Of a stretch of DNA of 64,000 nucleotides, positions 23,964-36,569 are shown in pieces. Under the pieces are notes generated by a model. The model ran no database searches, was not told the DNA's origin, and saw only the letters and a program-made list of their open reading frames with translations. This DNA is from Candidatus Lutibacillus vidarii (GTDB taxonomy: Bacteria > Actinomycetota > Actinomycetes > Actinomycetales > Dermatophilaceae): NCBI GenBank assembly GCA_016717165.1, contig JADKGA010000002.1:1054001-1118000 (forward strand). The letters are read 5' to 3'. How positions within the stretch are numbered: position 1 is the first letter of the stretch; each line of letters starts with the position of its first letter. The position numbers were made by a program, and so were the translations under genes.

Positions 23964-24578
23964 ATGCCGCAGTCACCCGAGGAGATCTACGCCCGCATCG
24001 TCGAGGCTGTCGGTGCCGACGGCCGGCTGCCCATGCCACCGGTCGGGGAGTGGGACTCCTTCCCGTGGGAGGTCGTCGACGGAGCCCTCCAGCCGAAGGT
24101 GCTGCGCCCGCCGCTGGAGGCTGAGCCGCCTCGGGCCGGCGAGGAGCCCGGGTCGACCTGCTGGCGCTGCGAGAACCCCGACGCAGGGGTGATCTGGGCC
24201 AACGACCGGTGGCTGGTCAGCGCCCCGGCCGCCCCGCGTGGCCTGCCGCTCATCCTCTTCCTCATGACCCGTGAGCACATGGACTTCACCGACATGGACG
24301 ACGAGCTCGCGGCCGAGTACGGCGTCCTCTCCGCGCGGCTGTGTCGGGTCATGTCGGCGCTGCCGCACATCGGGCGGGTGCACGTGGGGCGCTGGGGGGA
24401 CGGCTCGTTCCACCTCCACGTGTGGTTCATCGCGCGCCCGGCTCGGCTGCCGGGGATCGTGGGCTCGATGGCCGTCGAATGGGACGAGATGCTGCCCGCC
24501 CCTCCCATGCCGGTATGGCGCGGCGACCTCGACACCGTCGCCGCGTCGCTGCGCCGCGCCGCAGACGCCGCGACCTGA
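23964..24578 (+). CDS. HIT-like domain protein
   Basis: 204 residues. The segment GDGSFHLHVWFIARP resembles the histidine triad (HxHxH) strand with two of the three histidines, and a CWRCENP pair near residue 70 may hold zinc. Related to the HIT nucleotide hydrolase/transferase fold, but with an incomplete triad, so catalysis is uncertain. It precedes hisI by 28 bases; no functional link is evident. The ATG at 23964 gives the sequence PQSPEEIYARIVEAVG at the start. Confidence 0.65.
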   Translation: MPQSPEEIYARIVEAVGADGRLPMPPVGEWDSFPWEVVDGALQPKVLRPPLEAEPPRAGEEPGSTCWRCENPDAGVIWANDRWLVSAPAAPRGLPLILFLMTREHMDFTDMDDELAAEYGVLSARLCRVMSALPHIGRVHVGRWGDGSFHLHVWFIARPARLPGIVGSMAVEWDEMLPAPPMPVWRGDLDTVAASLRRAADAAT

Positions 24579-24594
24579 GCCCGCCGGCCGCTGG

Positions 24595-24600
24595 CAGAAT
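24595..24600 (+). promoter_or_regulatory. Possible -10 box of a leaderless hisI-trpE promoter
   Basis: CAGAAT, 6 bases before the hisI GTG at 24607; one mismatch to the TANNNT pattern. Confidence 0.4.
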
Positions 24601-24606
24601 GGCCCG

Positions 24607-24969
24607 GTGACCCCGACCCTCGACCCCGCCGTGGCGGCGCGGCTGAAACGTGATGCTGCCGGACTGGTGTGCGCCGTGATCCAGGACCACCTGAGCAACG
24701 AGGTCCTCATGGTGGGCTGGATGAGCGACGAGGCGCTCGCGCTGACGCTGACCACCGGCCGAGTGACCTTCTGGTCCCGCAGCCGCGGCGAGCTGTGGCG
24801 CAAAGGGGACACTTCCGGGCACGCCCAGTACGTCCGCCGGGTCGCCCTCGACTGCGACGGCGACGCGCTGCTCGTCGCCGTGGAGCAGGTCGGGGCGGCC
24901 TGCCACACCGGTTCGCGGAGCTGCTTCGACGACCGGACCCTCGACACCGCGGTCGAGGTCGGCCCGTGA
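24607..24969 (+). CDS. hisI: Phosphoribosyl-AMP cyclohydrolase
   Basis: 120 residues, a single-domain HisI (HisE is a separate gene at 9948). Opens the adenine ring of phosphoribosyl-AMP in step 3 of histidine synthesis. Metal motifs: FWSRSRGELWRKGDTSGH, then DCDGD (Asp ligands) and ACHTGSRSCF (Cys ligands). GTG start without a Shine-Dalgarno sequence. The trpE GTG overlaps its stop, so the last step-3 His gene is cotranscribed with the first Trp gene. Confidence 0.93.
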   Translation: MTPTLDPAVAARLKRDAAGLVCAVIQDHLSNEVLMVGWMSDEALALTLTTGRVTFWSRSRGELWRKGDTSGHAQYVRRVALDCDGDALLVAVEQVGAACHTGSRSCFDDRTLDTAVEVGP

Positions 24970-26495
24970 ACCTGGCCGCCGACCTGAGGTTCGGCGCGAC
25001 CTGGCCGACCCTGGACCAGTTCCTCGAGCTGGCCGCCGAGCGCCGGGTCATCCCCGTCGTCCGGCGCCTCCTGGCCGATGCAGAGACACCCGTCGGGGTC
25101 TACCGCAAGCTCGCCTCTGGACGCCCGGGCACCTTCCTCCTCGAGTCCGCCGAACACGGCGGGGTCTGGTCCAGGTACTCCATCGTCGGAGCAGCCTCCC
25201 GCGCCACCTTGACCGAGCGGGACGGCGAGGTGCACTGGGTGGGGGAGCCCCCTGCAGGCGTACCGACAACCGGAAATCCCGTCGACGCGCTCCGTGACAC
25301 CGTGGCCGCGCTGCGGACCGACCCCATCCCGGGCCTGCCCCCGCTGACCGGTGGCATGGTCGGGGCGGTCACCTATGACGCCGTGCACCACTGGGAGAAG
25401 GTCCCCGCCGACGGGGTGGACGACCTCCAGCTGCCCGAGCTGTCGATGATGCTCGCCAGCGATATCGCCGTCCTCGACCACAGCGACGGCTCGGTCATCC
25501 TCGTGGCGACCGCGATCAACTACGACGACACCGACGAGCGGGTCGAGCAGGCGTATGCCGACGCCGTCGCGCGGCTGGACCGGATGACCGGCGAGCTCGC
25601 CGCGCCCGCTGCCAGCACCGTGGCGCTGGTCGAGGAGGTCCGCGCCGAGGTGACCAGCACGCACACCAAGGAGCAGTTCCTCGAGATCGTCGAGGTGGGC
25701 AAGGAGGCCATCCGCGCCGGCGAGGTCTTCCAGGTCGTCCTTTCGCAGCGCTTCGCCACCCCGTGCACCGCGGACGTCCTCGACGTCTACCGGGCGCTGC
25801 GGGCGTCGAACCCGAGCCCGTACATGTACCTGCTCCGATTCCCCGACCACGACGTCGTCGGCTCCAGCCCCGAGGCCCTGATCAAGGTGACCGGTCGGCG
25901 CGCGATCACCCACCCGATCGCGGGGAGTCGCCCGCGCGGGAAGACCCCCGAGGACGACGTCCGTCTCGCCGAGGACCTTCTGGCCGACGCCAAGGAGCGG
26001 GCCGAGCACCTCATGCTCGTCGACCTCTCCCGCAACGACCTCCAGCGGGTCTGCGACCCCGGCACGGTCGAGGTCGTCGACTTCATGTCGGTGCGGCACT
26101 ACAGCCATGTCATGCACCTGGAGTCGACCGTCGTCGGCCACCTCAGCGAGCGTGCCACGGCATACGACGTGCTCGTCGCGACCTTCCCCGCGGGCACCCT
26201 GTCCGGTGCACCCAAGCCGCGCGCCATGGCCCTGATCGACGAGCTCGAGGGCCACCGCCGCGGGGTCTACGGGGGTGTGGTGGGCTATCTCGACTTCGGC
26301 GGGGACCTCGATATGGCGATCGCGATCCGGACGGCGGTCGTCAAGGACGGGGTCGCCTATGTTCAGGCCGGCGCGGGGATCGTCGCCGACTCGGTGCCGC
26401 ACCTGGAGTTCGAGGAGACCGTGAACAAGGCGGCGGCGGCGCTGCGCGCGGTGGCCGCCGCCAACGGGATGCGCACCGTGGCGGGGCCTCGATGA
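24966..26495 (+). CDS. trpE: Anthranilate synthase component I
   Basis: 509 residues. Converts chorismate plus ammonia (from the glutaminase TrpG, not in this window) into anthranilate. LLESAE near residue 53 belongs to the tryptophan feedback site. Chorismate-binding motifs are all present: PIAGSRPRGKT, MLVDLSRNDLQRV, FPAGTLSGAPKPRAM and GAGIVADSVP. The GTG at 24966 overlaps the hisI stop, and the stop overlaps the next gene's ATG, so translation is coupled on both sides. No Trp-rich leader peptide is possible at this position, since it is inside an operon. Confidence 0.95.
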   Translation: MNLAADLRFGATWPTLDQFLELAAERRVIPVVRRLLADAETPVGVYRKLASGRPGTFLLESAEHGGVWSRYSIVGAASRATLTERDGEVHWVGEPPAGVPTTGNPVDALRDTVAALRTDPIPGLPPLTGGMVGAVTYDAVHHWEKVPADGVDDLQLPELSMMLASDIAVLDHSDGSVILVATAINYDDTDERVEQAYADAVARLDRMTGELAAPAASTVALVEEVRAEVTSTHTKEQFLEIVEVGKEAIRAGEVFQVVLSQRFATPCTADVLDVYRALRASNPSPYMYLLRFPDHDVVGSSPEALIKVTGRRAITHPIAGSRPRGKTPEDDVRLAEDLLADAKERAEHLMLVDLSRNDLQRVCDPGTVEVVDFMSVRHYSHVMHLESTVVGHLSERATAYDVLVATFPAGTLSGAPKPRAMALIDELEGHRRGVYGGVVGYLDFGGDLDMAIAIRTAVVKDGVAYVQAGAGIVADSVPHLEFEETVNKAAAALRAVAAANGMRTVAGPR

Positions 26496-27061
26496 GCTCC
26501 CGCAGGGCATTCCTCGGGAGCGTCCTGCTCGGAGCCGTCCTCGTCCTCATCGCCGGGGGACAGGCCTGGGTGCGGGGCCGCACCACGGACCCCGTGCTCG
26601 GTGCCGGGCCGGTCGAAGCCCTCGGGAGTGCCGCTGCCCCCGGCGCCCTCGCCCTGGCGCTGGTGGCCGCTGCCGCCGCGGTCGGTCTGCTCACCGGTGG
26701 GCCCGTCGCGCGGCGCGTGTCGGCCGCGGTCCTCGCGCTGGCCGCCCTCGGCATCGCCGGCGTGGTCGCCCTCGTCGCTGCCGACCCGGTCGGGACCCTG
26801 GGCCGTCAGGCCGCGGCAAGCGCCGGACGCACCGGTGTCGTCGATGTCACAGCCGAACCGGCTCCAGGGCTCTGGCTCGCCGCCGCCGGGTCCCTGTTTG
26901 TGCTGGTCAGCGCGGTGATCGGGGCCGCCGGATCGCGCCGCTGGGCCGGTCTGAGCGCGCGCTATGACGCCCCCGCACCCGCGGCGGACTCCCGGGGAGC
27001 GGTCCGGACCGCCTGGGACGACCTGTCCGAAGGTGTGGACCCCACGACATCCGACCCGTGA
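26492..27061 (+). CDS. Trp-biosynthesis-associated membrane protein (TIGR02234-like)
   Basis: 189 residues with four membrane segments (about 8-26, 48-68, 78-98, 128-148) and a polar C-terminal tail. A protein of this size and topology sits between trpE and trpC throughout actinobacteria; its role is unknown. ATG overlaps the trpE stop. Confidence 0.8.
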   Translation: MSSRRAFLGSVLLGAVLVLIAGGQAWVRGRTTDPVLGAGPVEALGSAAAPGALALALVAAAAAVGLLTGGPVARRVSAAVLALAALGIAGVVALVAADPVGTLGRQAAASAGRTGVVDVTAEPAPGLWLAAAGSLFVLVSAVIGAAGSRRWAGLSARYDAPAPAADSRGAVRTAWDDLSEGVDPTTSDP

Positions 27062-27136
27062 GGGCGACGTGGGGCGGGCTGACCTGGCACAATGGCGCCG
27101 AAGCCACGGCGCGGTGCCGGCCACGGAGGGAGCAGC

Positions 27137-27349
27137 ATGTCCGCTGAACACGATAACCACGGCATGAGCGTCGCCAACTGGACCGGCGTCGGCGTCATCA
27201 TCCTCGGCTCGGTCATCATGTCCCTTGCCGTCATCCAGGACGCGCGCCCGCTGTTCATCGTCGGTGCCGTGGTCGTCGTCGCCGGCATCGTGGCTGGCAA
27301 GGTGCTCTCGATGGCCGGCTACGGCGTCGACGGCGCCAAGAAGCGCTGA
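27137..27349 (+). CDS. Small membrane protein of the HGxxP/DUF6704 type
   Basis: 70 residues, two membrane segments, His-rich N-terminus (EHDNHG) followed by VANWTGVGVIILG. Matches the conserved small actinobacterial protein usually written HGNTPAAW, here as HGMSVANW. ATG at 27137 after GGAGGG (27125-27130). Located between trpE and trpC in the usual place; function unknown. Confidence 0.75.
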   Translation: MSAEHDNHGMSVANWTGVGVIILGSVIMSLAVIQDARPLFIVGAVVVVAGIVAGKVLSMAGYGVDGAKKR

Positions 27350-27389
27350 GCGGCCCCTCCCTCTTCGGCGGGGCCCCGAGCGGGATGAC

Positions 27390-27413
27390 CGTCGGGCACG
27401 GACGTGCCCGACG
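27390..27413 (+). terminator. Hairpin between the small membrane protein gene and trpC
   Basis: CGTCGGGCACG (27390-27400) pairs with CGTGCCCGACG (27403-27413), an 11-bp perfect palindrome with a tiny loop. No U-tract. It could end the trpE transcript or act on trpC; the trpC -10 box lies just downstream. Confidence 0.5.
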
Positions 27414-27419
27414 AACACG

Positions 27420-27425
27420 TAGGCT
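27420..27425 (+). promoter_or_regulatory. -10 box of a leaderless trpC promoter
   Basis: TAGGCT followed by 6 bases and the trpC GTG at 27432. Confidence 0.55.
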
Positions 27426-27431
27426 GACCCG

Positions 27432-28223
27432 GTGACCGTGCTCGACGACATCATCGTGGGCGTGCGGGCCGACCTGTCCGCCCGGATGGCGACCCTTCCG
27501 TATGCCGACCTCGAGGCCCGTGCGGCCGCGACGCCGGCTCCCCAGGACGCAGCGGCCGCCTTGCGCCGCGCTCCCGGGGTCGCCCTCATCGCCGAGGTGA
27601 AGCGGGCCAGTCCGAGCAAGGGCAGCTTGGCTCCCATCGTCGACCCGGCCGCGCTCGCCGCGTCATACGCTGCCGGAGGTGCACGCGCGATCAGCGTCCT
27701 CACCGAGCAGCGCCGCTTCGGCGGCTCCCTCGCCGACCTCACCGCCGTGCGCGCCGCCGTCGACGTGCCGGTGCTCCGCAAGGACTTCGTCGTCGACCCC
27801 TACCAGGTGGTTGAGGCGCGTGCCCACGGCGCCGACCTCGTCCTGCTCATCGTCGCCGCGCTCGACCAGCCCACCCTGACCGGCCTGCTCGCCCAGGTCC
27901 ACGGCCTGGGCATGACCGCGCTGGTCGAGGTCCACGACACGGAGGAGGCCCGCCGCGCCCTGGATGCCGGGGCCCGTGTCGTCGGGGTCAACACCCGAAA
28001 CCTCAAGACCCTCGACGTCGACCGGTCGACCTTCGCCCGGGTCCGCCCGGTTCTCGGCGACGAGGTCGTCGCGGTCGCCGAGTCCGGGGTCCGCGATGTC
28101 GCCGACGTGCGCGCCTATGTCGAGGCCGGTGCCCGGGCGGTGCTGGTCGGGGAGGCCCTGGTCACCGACGGCGACCCTCGCGGGGCCGTCGCCCGGTTCG
28201 TCGCCGCGGCGGTGACGGCATGA
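27432..28223 (+). CDS. trpC: Indole-3-glycerol phosphate synthase
   Basis: 263 residues, single-function TIM barrel (no fused TrpF). Closes CdRP to indole-3-glycerol phosphate. Catalytic residues sit in AEVKRASPSKG (Glu, Lys), VLRKDFVVDPYQ (Lys), VEVHD (Glu), GVNTRNLKTLDVD (Asn) and AESGV (Glu, Ser). GTG start without ribosome-binding site, behind its own -10 box and a hairpin. Its stop overlaps the trpB ATG. Confidence 0.95.
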   Translation: MTVLDDIIVGVRADLSARMATLPYADLEARAAATPAPQDAAAALRRAPGVALIAEVKRASPSKGSLAPIVDPAALAASYAAGGARAISVLTEQRRFGGSLADLTAVRAAVDVPVLRKDFVVDPYQVVEARAHGADLVLLIVAALDQPTLTGLLAQVHGLGMTALVEVHDTEEARRALDAGARVVGVNTRNLKTLDVDRSTFARVRPVLGDEVVAVAESGVRDVADVRAYVEAGARAVLVGEALVTDGDPRGAVARFVAAAVTA

Positions 28224-29413
28224 CGGCCGGCCGGTTCGGTCCCTTCGGTGGGCGGTTCGTCCCCGAGGCCTTGATCCCCGCCCTGGAGCAGCTCGACGAG
28301 GCTCGTCGCAAGGCCGCAGTCGACCCCGAGTTCGTCGGCGAGCTCGAGCGGCTGCACCGCACCTACACGGGTCGCCCGTCGATCGTCACCGAGGTGCCGC
28401 GGTTCGCCGCCCACTGCGGTGGGGCCCGGGTCATCCTCAAGCGCGAGGACCTCAACCACACCGGCTCGCACAAGATCAACAACGTCCTCGGCCAGGCGCT
28501 CCTCACCAAACGGATGGGCAAGACCCGGGTCATCGCCGAGACCGGTGCCGGTCAGCATGGTGTGGCGACGGCGACCGCGGCGGCGCTGCTCGGCCTGGAC
28601 TGCGTGGTCTACATGGGCAAGAAGGACACCGAGCGGCAGGCCCTCAATGTCGCCCGGATGAGGCTGCTCGGCGCCGAGGTCATCCCGGTGACGCACGGCA
28701 GCCAGACGCTCAAGGACGCCGTCAACGAGGCGCTGCGCGACTGGGTGACCAATGTCGACTCGACGCACTACGTCCTCGGCACGGTCACCGGCCCGCACCC
28801 CTTCCCCGAGATGGTCCGCGACTTCCACCGGATCATCGGCATCGAGGCCCGGGCCCAGGTCCTCGACCTCGTCGGTCGCCTGCCCGACGCCGTCATCGCC
28901 TGCGTCGGCGGTGGCTCGAACGCCATGGGGATCTTCCACCGGTTCCTCGACGACCGTGGGGTCCGGCTGGTCGGCTGCGAGGCCGGCGGGCTCGGGGTCG
29001 CCAGCGGTCACCACGCCGCCCGGTTCAGCGCGGGGGCGCCCGGGGTTCTCCACGGCGCGTTCACCTATGTCATGCAGGACGACGACGGACAGACGGTCGA
29101 GTCGCACTCGGTGTCGGCCGGCCTGGACTACCCCAGCGTCGGGCCCGAGCACGCGTACCTGCTCGAGACCGGCCGCGCCGAGTACCGTCCCGTCGACGAC
29201 GATGCGGCGATGGAGGCCTTCTCGCTGCTGTGCCGCACCGAGGGGATCATCCCCGCGCTCGAGTCGGCGCACGCCTTGGCCGGCGCGATGACGGTCGGCC
29301 GCGAGCTGGGACCGGATGCGGTGATCCTCGTCAGCCTCTCCGGGCGCGGCGACAAGGACGTCCACACCGCCGCCGCGTGGTTCGGCCTGCTCCCCGAGGG
29401 GACCCGGTCGTGA
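28220..29413 (+). CDS. trpB: Tryptophan synthase beta subunit
   Basis: 397 residues, PLP enzyme joining indole and serine. The PLP Lys85 lies in LNHTGSHKINN, catalytic Glu in IAETGAGQHG, and the phosphate-binding loop is CVGGGSNAMG. Length and motifs fit the TrpB1 type that works with TrpA. ATGA overlap with trpC and GTGA overlap with trpA couple all three genes. Confidence 0.96.
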   Translation: MTAGRFGPFGGRFVPEALIPALEQLDEARRKAAVDPEFVGELERLHRTYTGRPSIVTEVPRFAAHCGGARVILKREDLNHTGSHKINNVLGQALLTKRMGKTRVIAETGAGQHGVATATAAALLGLDCVVYMGKKDTERQALNVARMRLLGAEVIPVTHGSQTLKDAVNEALRDWVTNVDSTHYVLGTVTGPHPFPEMVRDFHRIIGIEARAQVLDLVGRLPDAVIACVGGGSNAMGIFHRFLDDRGVRLVGCEAGGLGVASGHHAARFSAGAPGVLHGAFTYVMQDDDGQTVESHSVSAGLDYPSVGPEHAYLLETGRAEYRPVDDDAAMEAFSLLCRTEGIIPALESAHALAGAMTVGRELGPDAVILVSLSGRGDKDVHTAAAWFGLLPEGTRS

Positions 29414-30210
29414 CCGCCGTCGCGCAGACCCTCGCGGCGTGCCGGGCCCAGGGCCGTGCGGCTCTCATCGGCTATCTCCCGGTCGGCTACCCCGACCTCG
29501 CCGGCTCGGTCGACGCGATGCGGGCCATGGTCGAGGCCGGGGTCGACATCGTCGAGGTCGGCGTCCCCTACTCGGACCCGCTCATGGACGGCCCGGTCAT
29601 CCAGCACGCCGCGGAGGTGGCGCTGGCCGGGGGGACGAAGGTGACCGACGCCTTCACCGCGACCGCGGCCTTGGCCGAGGTCGGTGCGCCGTCGGTCGTC
29701 ATGACCTACTGGAACCTCGTGCTGCGCCGCGGCGTCGAGCGCTTCGCCGCAGATCTCGCCGCGGCCGGCGGCTCGGGCCTGATCACCCCCGACCTCATCC
29801 CCGACGAGGCAGGGGAGTGGCTGGCCGCCTCGGACCGGCACGGGCTCGACCGGGTCTTCCTCGTCGCGCCCAGCTCGACCACCGAGCGCCTCGCCTCGGT
29901 GACCGCCGCGTGCCGGGGCTTCGTCTACGCGGCGTCGACCATGGGGGTCACCGGAGCCCGCACCAGCGTGGGCCAGGCCGCCGAGGGCCTGGTCCGGCAT
30001 ACCCGTGAAGTCACCGACCTACCGGTGTGCGTCGGGCTGGGAGTCTCCACCGGCGCCCAGGCACGGCAGGTCGGGGAGTATGCCGATGGCGTCATCGTCG
30101 GGTCGGCGCTGGTGCGATGCCTGGTCGATGCCGTGGACCGGGCCGAAGGACTGGACAGGATCCGCGTGCTCGTCAGCGAGCTCGCCGAGGGTGTGAGGAG
30201 CTCCCGATGA
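29410..30210 (+). CDS. trpA: Tryptophan synthase alpha subunit
   Basis: 266 residues, TIM barrel that splits indole-3-glycerol phosphate into indole and glyceraldehyde 3-phosphate. Catalytic Glu49 and Asp60 lie in IVEVGVPYSDPLMDGP. GTG at 29410 overlaps the trpB stop. The stop overlaps the ATG of the DsbA-like gene. Confidence 0.95.
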   Translation: MTAVAQTLAACRAQGRAALIGYLPVGYPDLAGSVDAMRAMVEAGVDIVEVGVPYSDPLMDGPVIQHAAEVALAGGTKVTDAFTATAALAEVGAPSVVMTYWNLVLRRGVERFAADLAAAGGSGLITPDLIPDEAGEWLAASDRHGLDRVFLVAPSSTTERLASVTAACRGFVYAASTMGVTGARTSVGQAAEGLVRHTREVTDLPVCVGLGVSTGAQARQVGEYADGVIVGSALVRCLVDAVDRAEGLDRIRVLVSELAEGVRSSR

Positions 30211-30989
30211 CCGAATCCCCGCAGCGCAAGAGCCCGATGCCACTCGTCCTTGGCCTCGCCGTTGCCCTGGTGTGCGCCCTGGGCGCGGTCTGGGTCTCGG
30301 CCCGCCCGTCCGACAACGGCGGCGGGGCCGGCGCGAAGCCGTCGACGACGGTCTCGGCACCGGACGCCGGCACGGCGACCCCGACCGCGGCCGGCACCAC
30401 CGGGCCTGCCGGGCAAGGACCCACACCCAAGGGGGCCACCTCGCTCGGCAGCGCCGTCCTCGTCCACGACGCGCCCGCCGGCGCCGCGGCGGTCACCCTC
30501 TTCGTCGACCCGCAGTGCCCGATCTGCGCGAAGTTCGAGTCGATCTTCGGCAAGGAGATCAGCGATCTGGCCGCCAAGGGGACCATCTCGGTGTCGTACC
30601 ACGTGATGTCCTTCCTCGACCGCAACCTCAAGAACGACTCCTCGGCCCGTGGCGCGAACGCAATGTTCTGCGCGGCCGACGCGGGGAAGATGGGCGAGTA
30701 CGTCCAGGCCCTCATGGCCGGACAGCCGGCTCAGGAGGGCGACGGCTTCACCGACGCCGCACTGAGCCAGGTCGCGACCACCGCGGGCATCAGCGGGGAC
30801 GCCCTGGCCACCTTCTCGTCCTGTCTGACCGGCCGCACGTATGCCGCCCAGGTCGCCGCGTCCGAGGCGTCGGCCGAGGCTGCGGGGGTTCGGGGCACGC
30901 CAACGGTCATGGTCGACGGAAAGGTGATGGACCTGGGGAGCCTCACGGCGGACAACCTCGCAGAGCTCATCGCGGCGGCGCACAAGTGA
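30207..30989 (+). CDS. Membrane-anchored DsbA-like thioredoxin-fold protein
   Basis: 260 residues. One N-terminal membrane anchor (about 11-31), a Gly/Thr/Ala/Pro linker to about residue 75, then a thioredoxin fold with active site CPIC in VDPQCPICAKF and the cis-proline loop GTPTVMVDG. It probably forms or rearranges disulfides in proteins outside the membrane. ATGA overlap with trpA, GTGA overlap with lgt: its pairing with lgt suggests a shared role in exported protein maturation. Confidence 0.82.
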   Translation: MTESPQRKSPMPLVLGLAVALVCALGAVWVSARPSDNGGGAGAKPSTTVSAPDAGTATPTAAGTTGPAGQGPTPKGATSLGSAVLVHDAPAGAAAVTLFVDPQCPICAKFESIFGKEISDLAAKGTISVSYHVMSFLDRNLKNDSSARGANAMFCAADAGKMGEYVQALMAGQPAQEGDGFTDAALSQVATTAGISGDALATFSSCLTGRTYAAQVAASEASAEAAGVRGTPTVMVDGKVMDLGSLTADNLAELIAAAHK

Positions 30990-31891
30990 CGGCCGGCTGG
31001 GCGACGGCGCTGGCGCCCGTGCCGGGGCTGCCATTCCTCCCCGCCGAGATCCCGTCCCCGACCGTGGGGGTGTGGAACCTCGGGCCGATCCCGATCCGGG
31101 CCTACGCGATGTGCATCCTCGCCGGGATCGTCGTGGCGGTCTGGGTGGCGGGGCGTCGGCTCGCCGACCGTGGCGTCTCCTCCTCGCTCGCGCTGGACAT
31201 CTCCGGCTGGGCCGTCCCGTTCGGCATCGTCGGTGGGCGGCTCTACCACGTCATCACCTCGCCCCAGCTGTACTTCGGGCCGGGCGGCAACCCCATGGGC
31301 GCCTTCGCGATCTGGGAGGGTGGCCTAGGCATCTGGGGGGCGATCGCCTTGGGGTCGGTCGGTGCCCTCATCGGCTGTCGGCGCCACGGGGTCCCGTTCA
31401 CGGCCTTCCTCGATGCCGCGGCGCCGGGTGTTCTCATCGCCCAGGCCATGGGCCGCTGGGGGAACTACTTCAACAACGAGATCCATGGCGATGTCACCGA
31501 CCTGCCCTGGGGCCTGAAGGTCTACCAGTGGGACCAAGGCGCCGGCCACGCGGTGTTCGACGCCTCGGGCAACCCGCACGTCCTCGGGGTCTTCCACCCC
31601 ACCTTCCTCTACGAGTCGCTGTGGTGCCTGCTCCTGGCACTGGCCCTGGTACTCCTGGACCGGCGGACCCGGCTGGCACCGGGCCAGGTCTTCGCCCTCT
31701 ACGTCATGGGCTACCCGCTGGGTCGCGGAGTCATCGAGCTCATGCGCACCGACGACGCGAACCACATCCTCGGCCTGCGGGTCAATGTGTGGACCTCGAT
31801 GCTGGTCTTCCTGCTCGGGGCGTGGCTCTTCCTTCGGGCCCGCCGCACGCCGTCCCAAGAACCGGACAAGGTGTCTCAAAATACGGAATAG
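30986..31891 (+). CDS. lgt: Prolipoprotein diacylglyceryl transferase
   Basis: 301 residues, seven membrane segments. Attaches diacylglycerol from phosphatidylglycerol to the lipobox Cys of prolipoproteins. The Lgt signature GRWGNYFNNEIHG and HPTFLYESLW are present, as is the essential-arginine segment YPLGRGVIELMRTDDAN. The two substrate-binding lipoproteins in this window (13313, 40554) are among its likely substrates. GTG start overlaps the preceding stop. Confidence 0.93.
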   Translation: MTAGWATALAPVPGLPFLPAEIPSPTVGVWNLGPIPIRAYAMCILAGIVVAVWVAGRRLADRGVSSSLALDISGWAVPFGIVGGRLYHVITSPQLYFGPGGNPMGAFAIWEGGLGIWGAIALGSVGALIGCRRHGVPFTAFLDAAAPGVLIAQAMGRWGNYFNNEIHGDVTDLPWGLKVYQWDQGAGHAVFDASGNPHVLGVFHPTFLYESLWCLLLALALVLLDRRTRLAPGQVFALYVMGYPLGRGVIELMRTDDANHILGLRVNVWTSMLVFLLGAWLFLRARRTPSQEPDKVSQNTE

Positions 31892-31926
31892 CGGGATGGC
31901 GGCAGACCGGCCCCTGCATGCTCGGA

Positions 31927-31932
31927 TATCCT
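31927..31932 (+). promoter_or_regulatory. Putative -10 box for gltBD
   Basis: TATCCT in the 115-base gap before gltB; a transcript starting near 31939 would have a leader of about 68 bases with GAGGACGG upstream of the GTG at 32007. Confidence 0.35.
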
Positions 31933-32006
31933 GCGAGTGCCGCTGGCCGCCGTCGCCCAGCTCTCGCTGCAGCCCAGAGAAGACGACCAGAGGACGGTGA
32001 TCGCAC

Positions 32007-36561
<4,555 letters not shown>

Positions 36562-36569
<8 letters not shown>

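Noticed and set aside
23973..26510. Long antisense ORF opposite the HIT gene, hisI and trpE
   Set aside because: It runs across three identified genes and its translation is Gly/Asp/Arg/His-rich without any domain.
24607..30210. Trp attenuator leader peptide
   Set aside because: No short Trp-rich ORF was found before trpE, which is translationally coupled to hisI, or before trpC, which looks leaderless.
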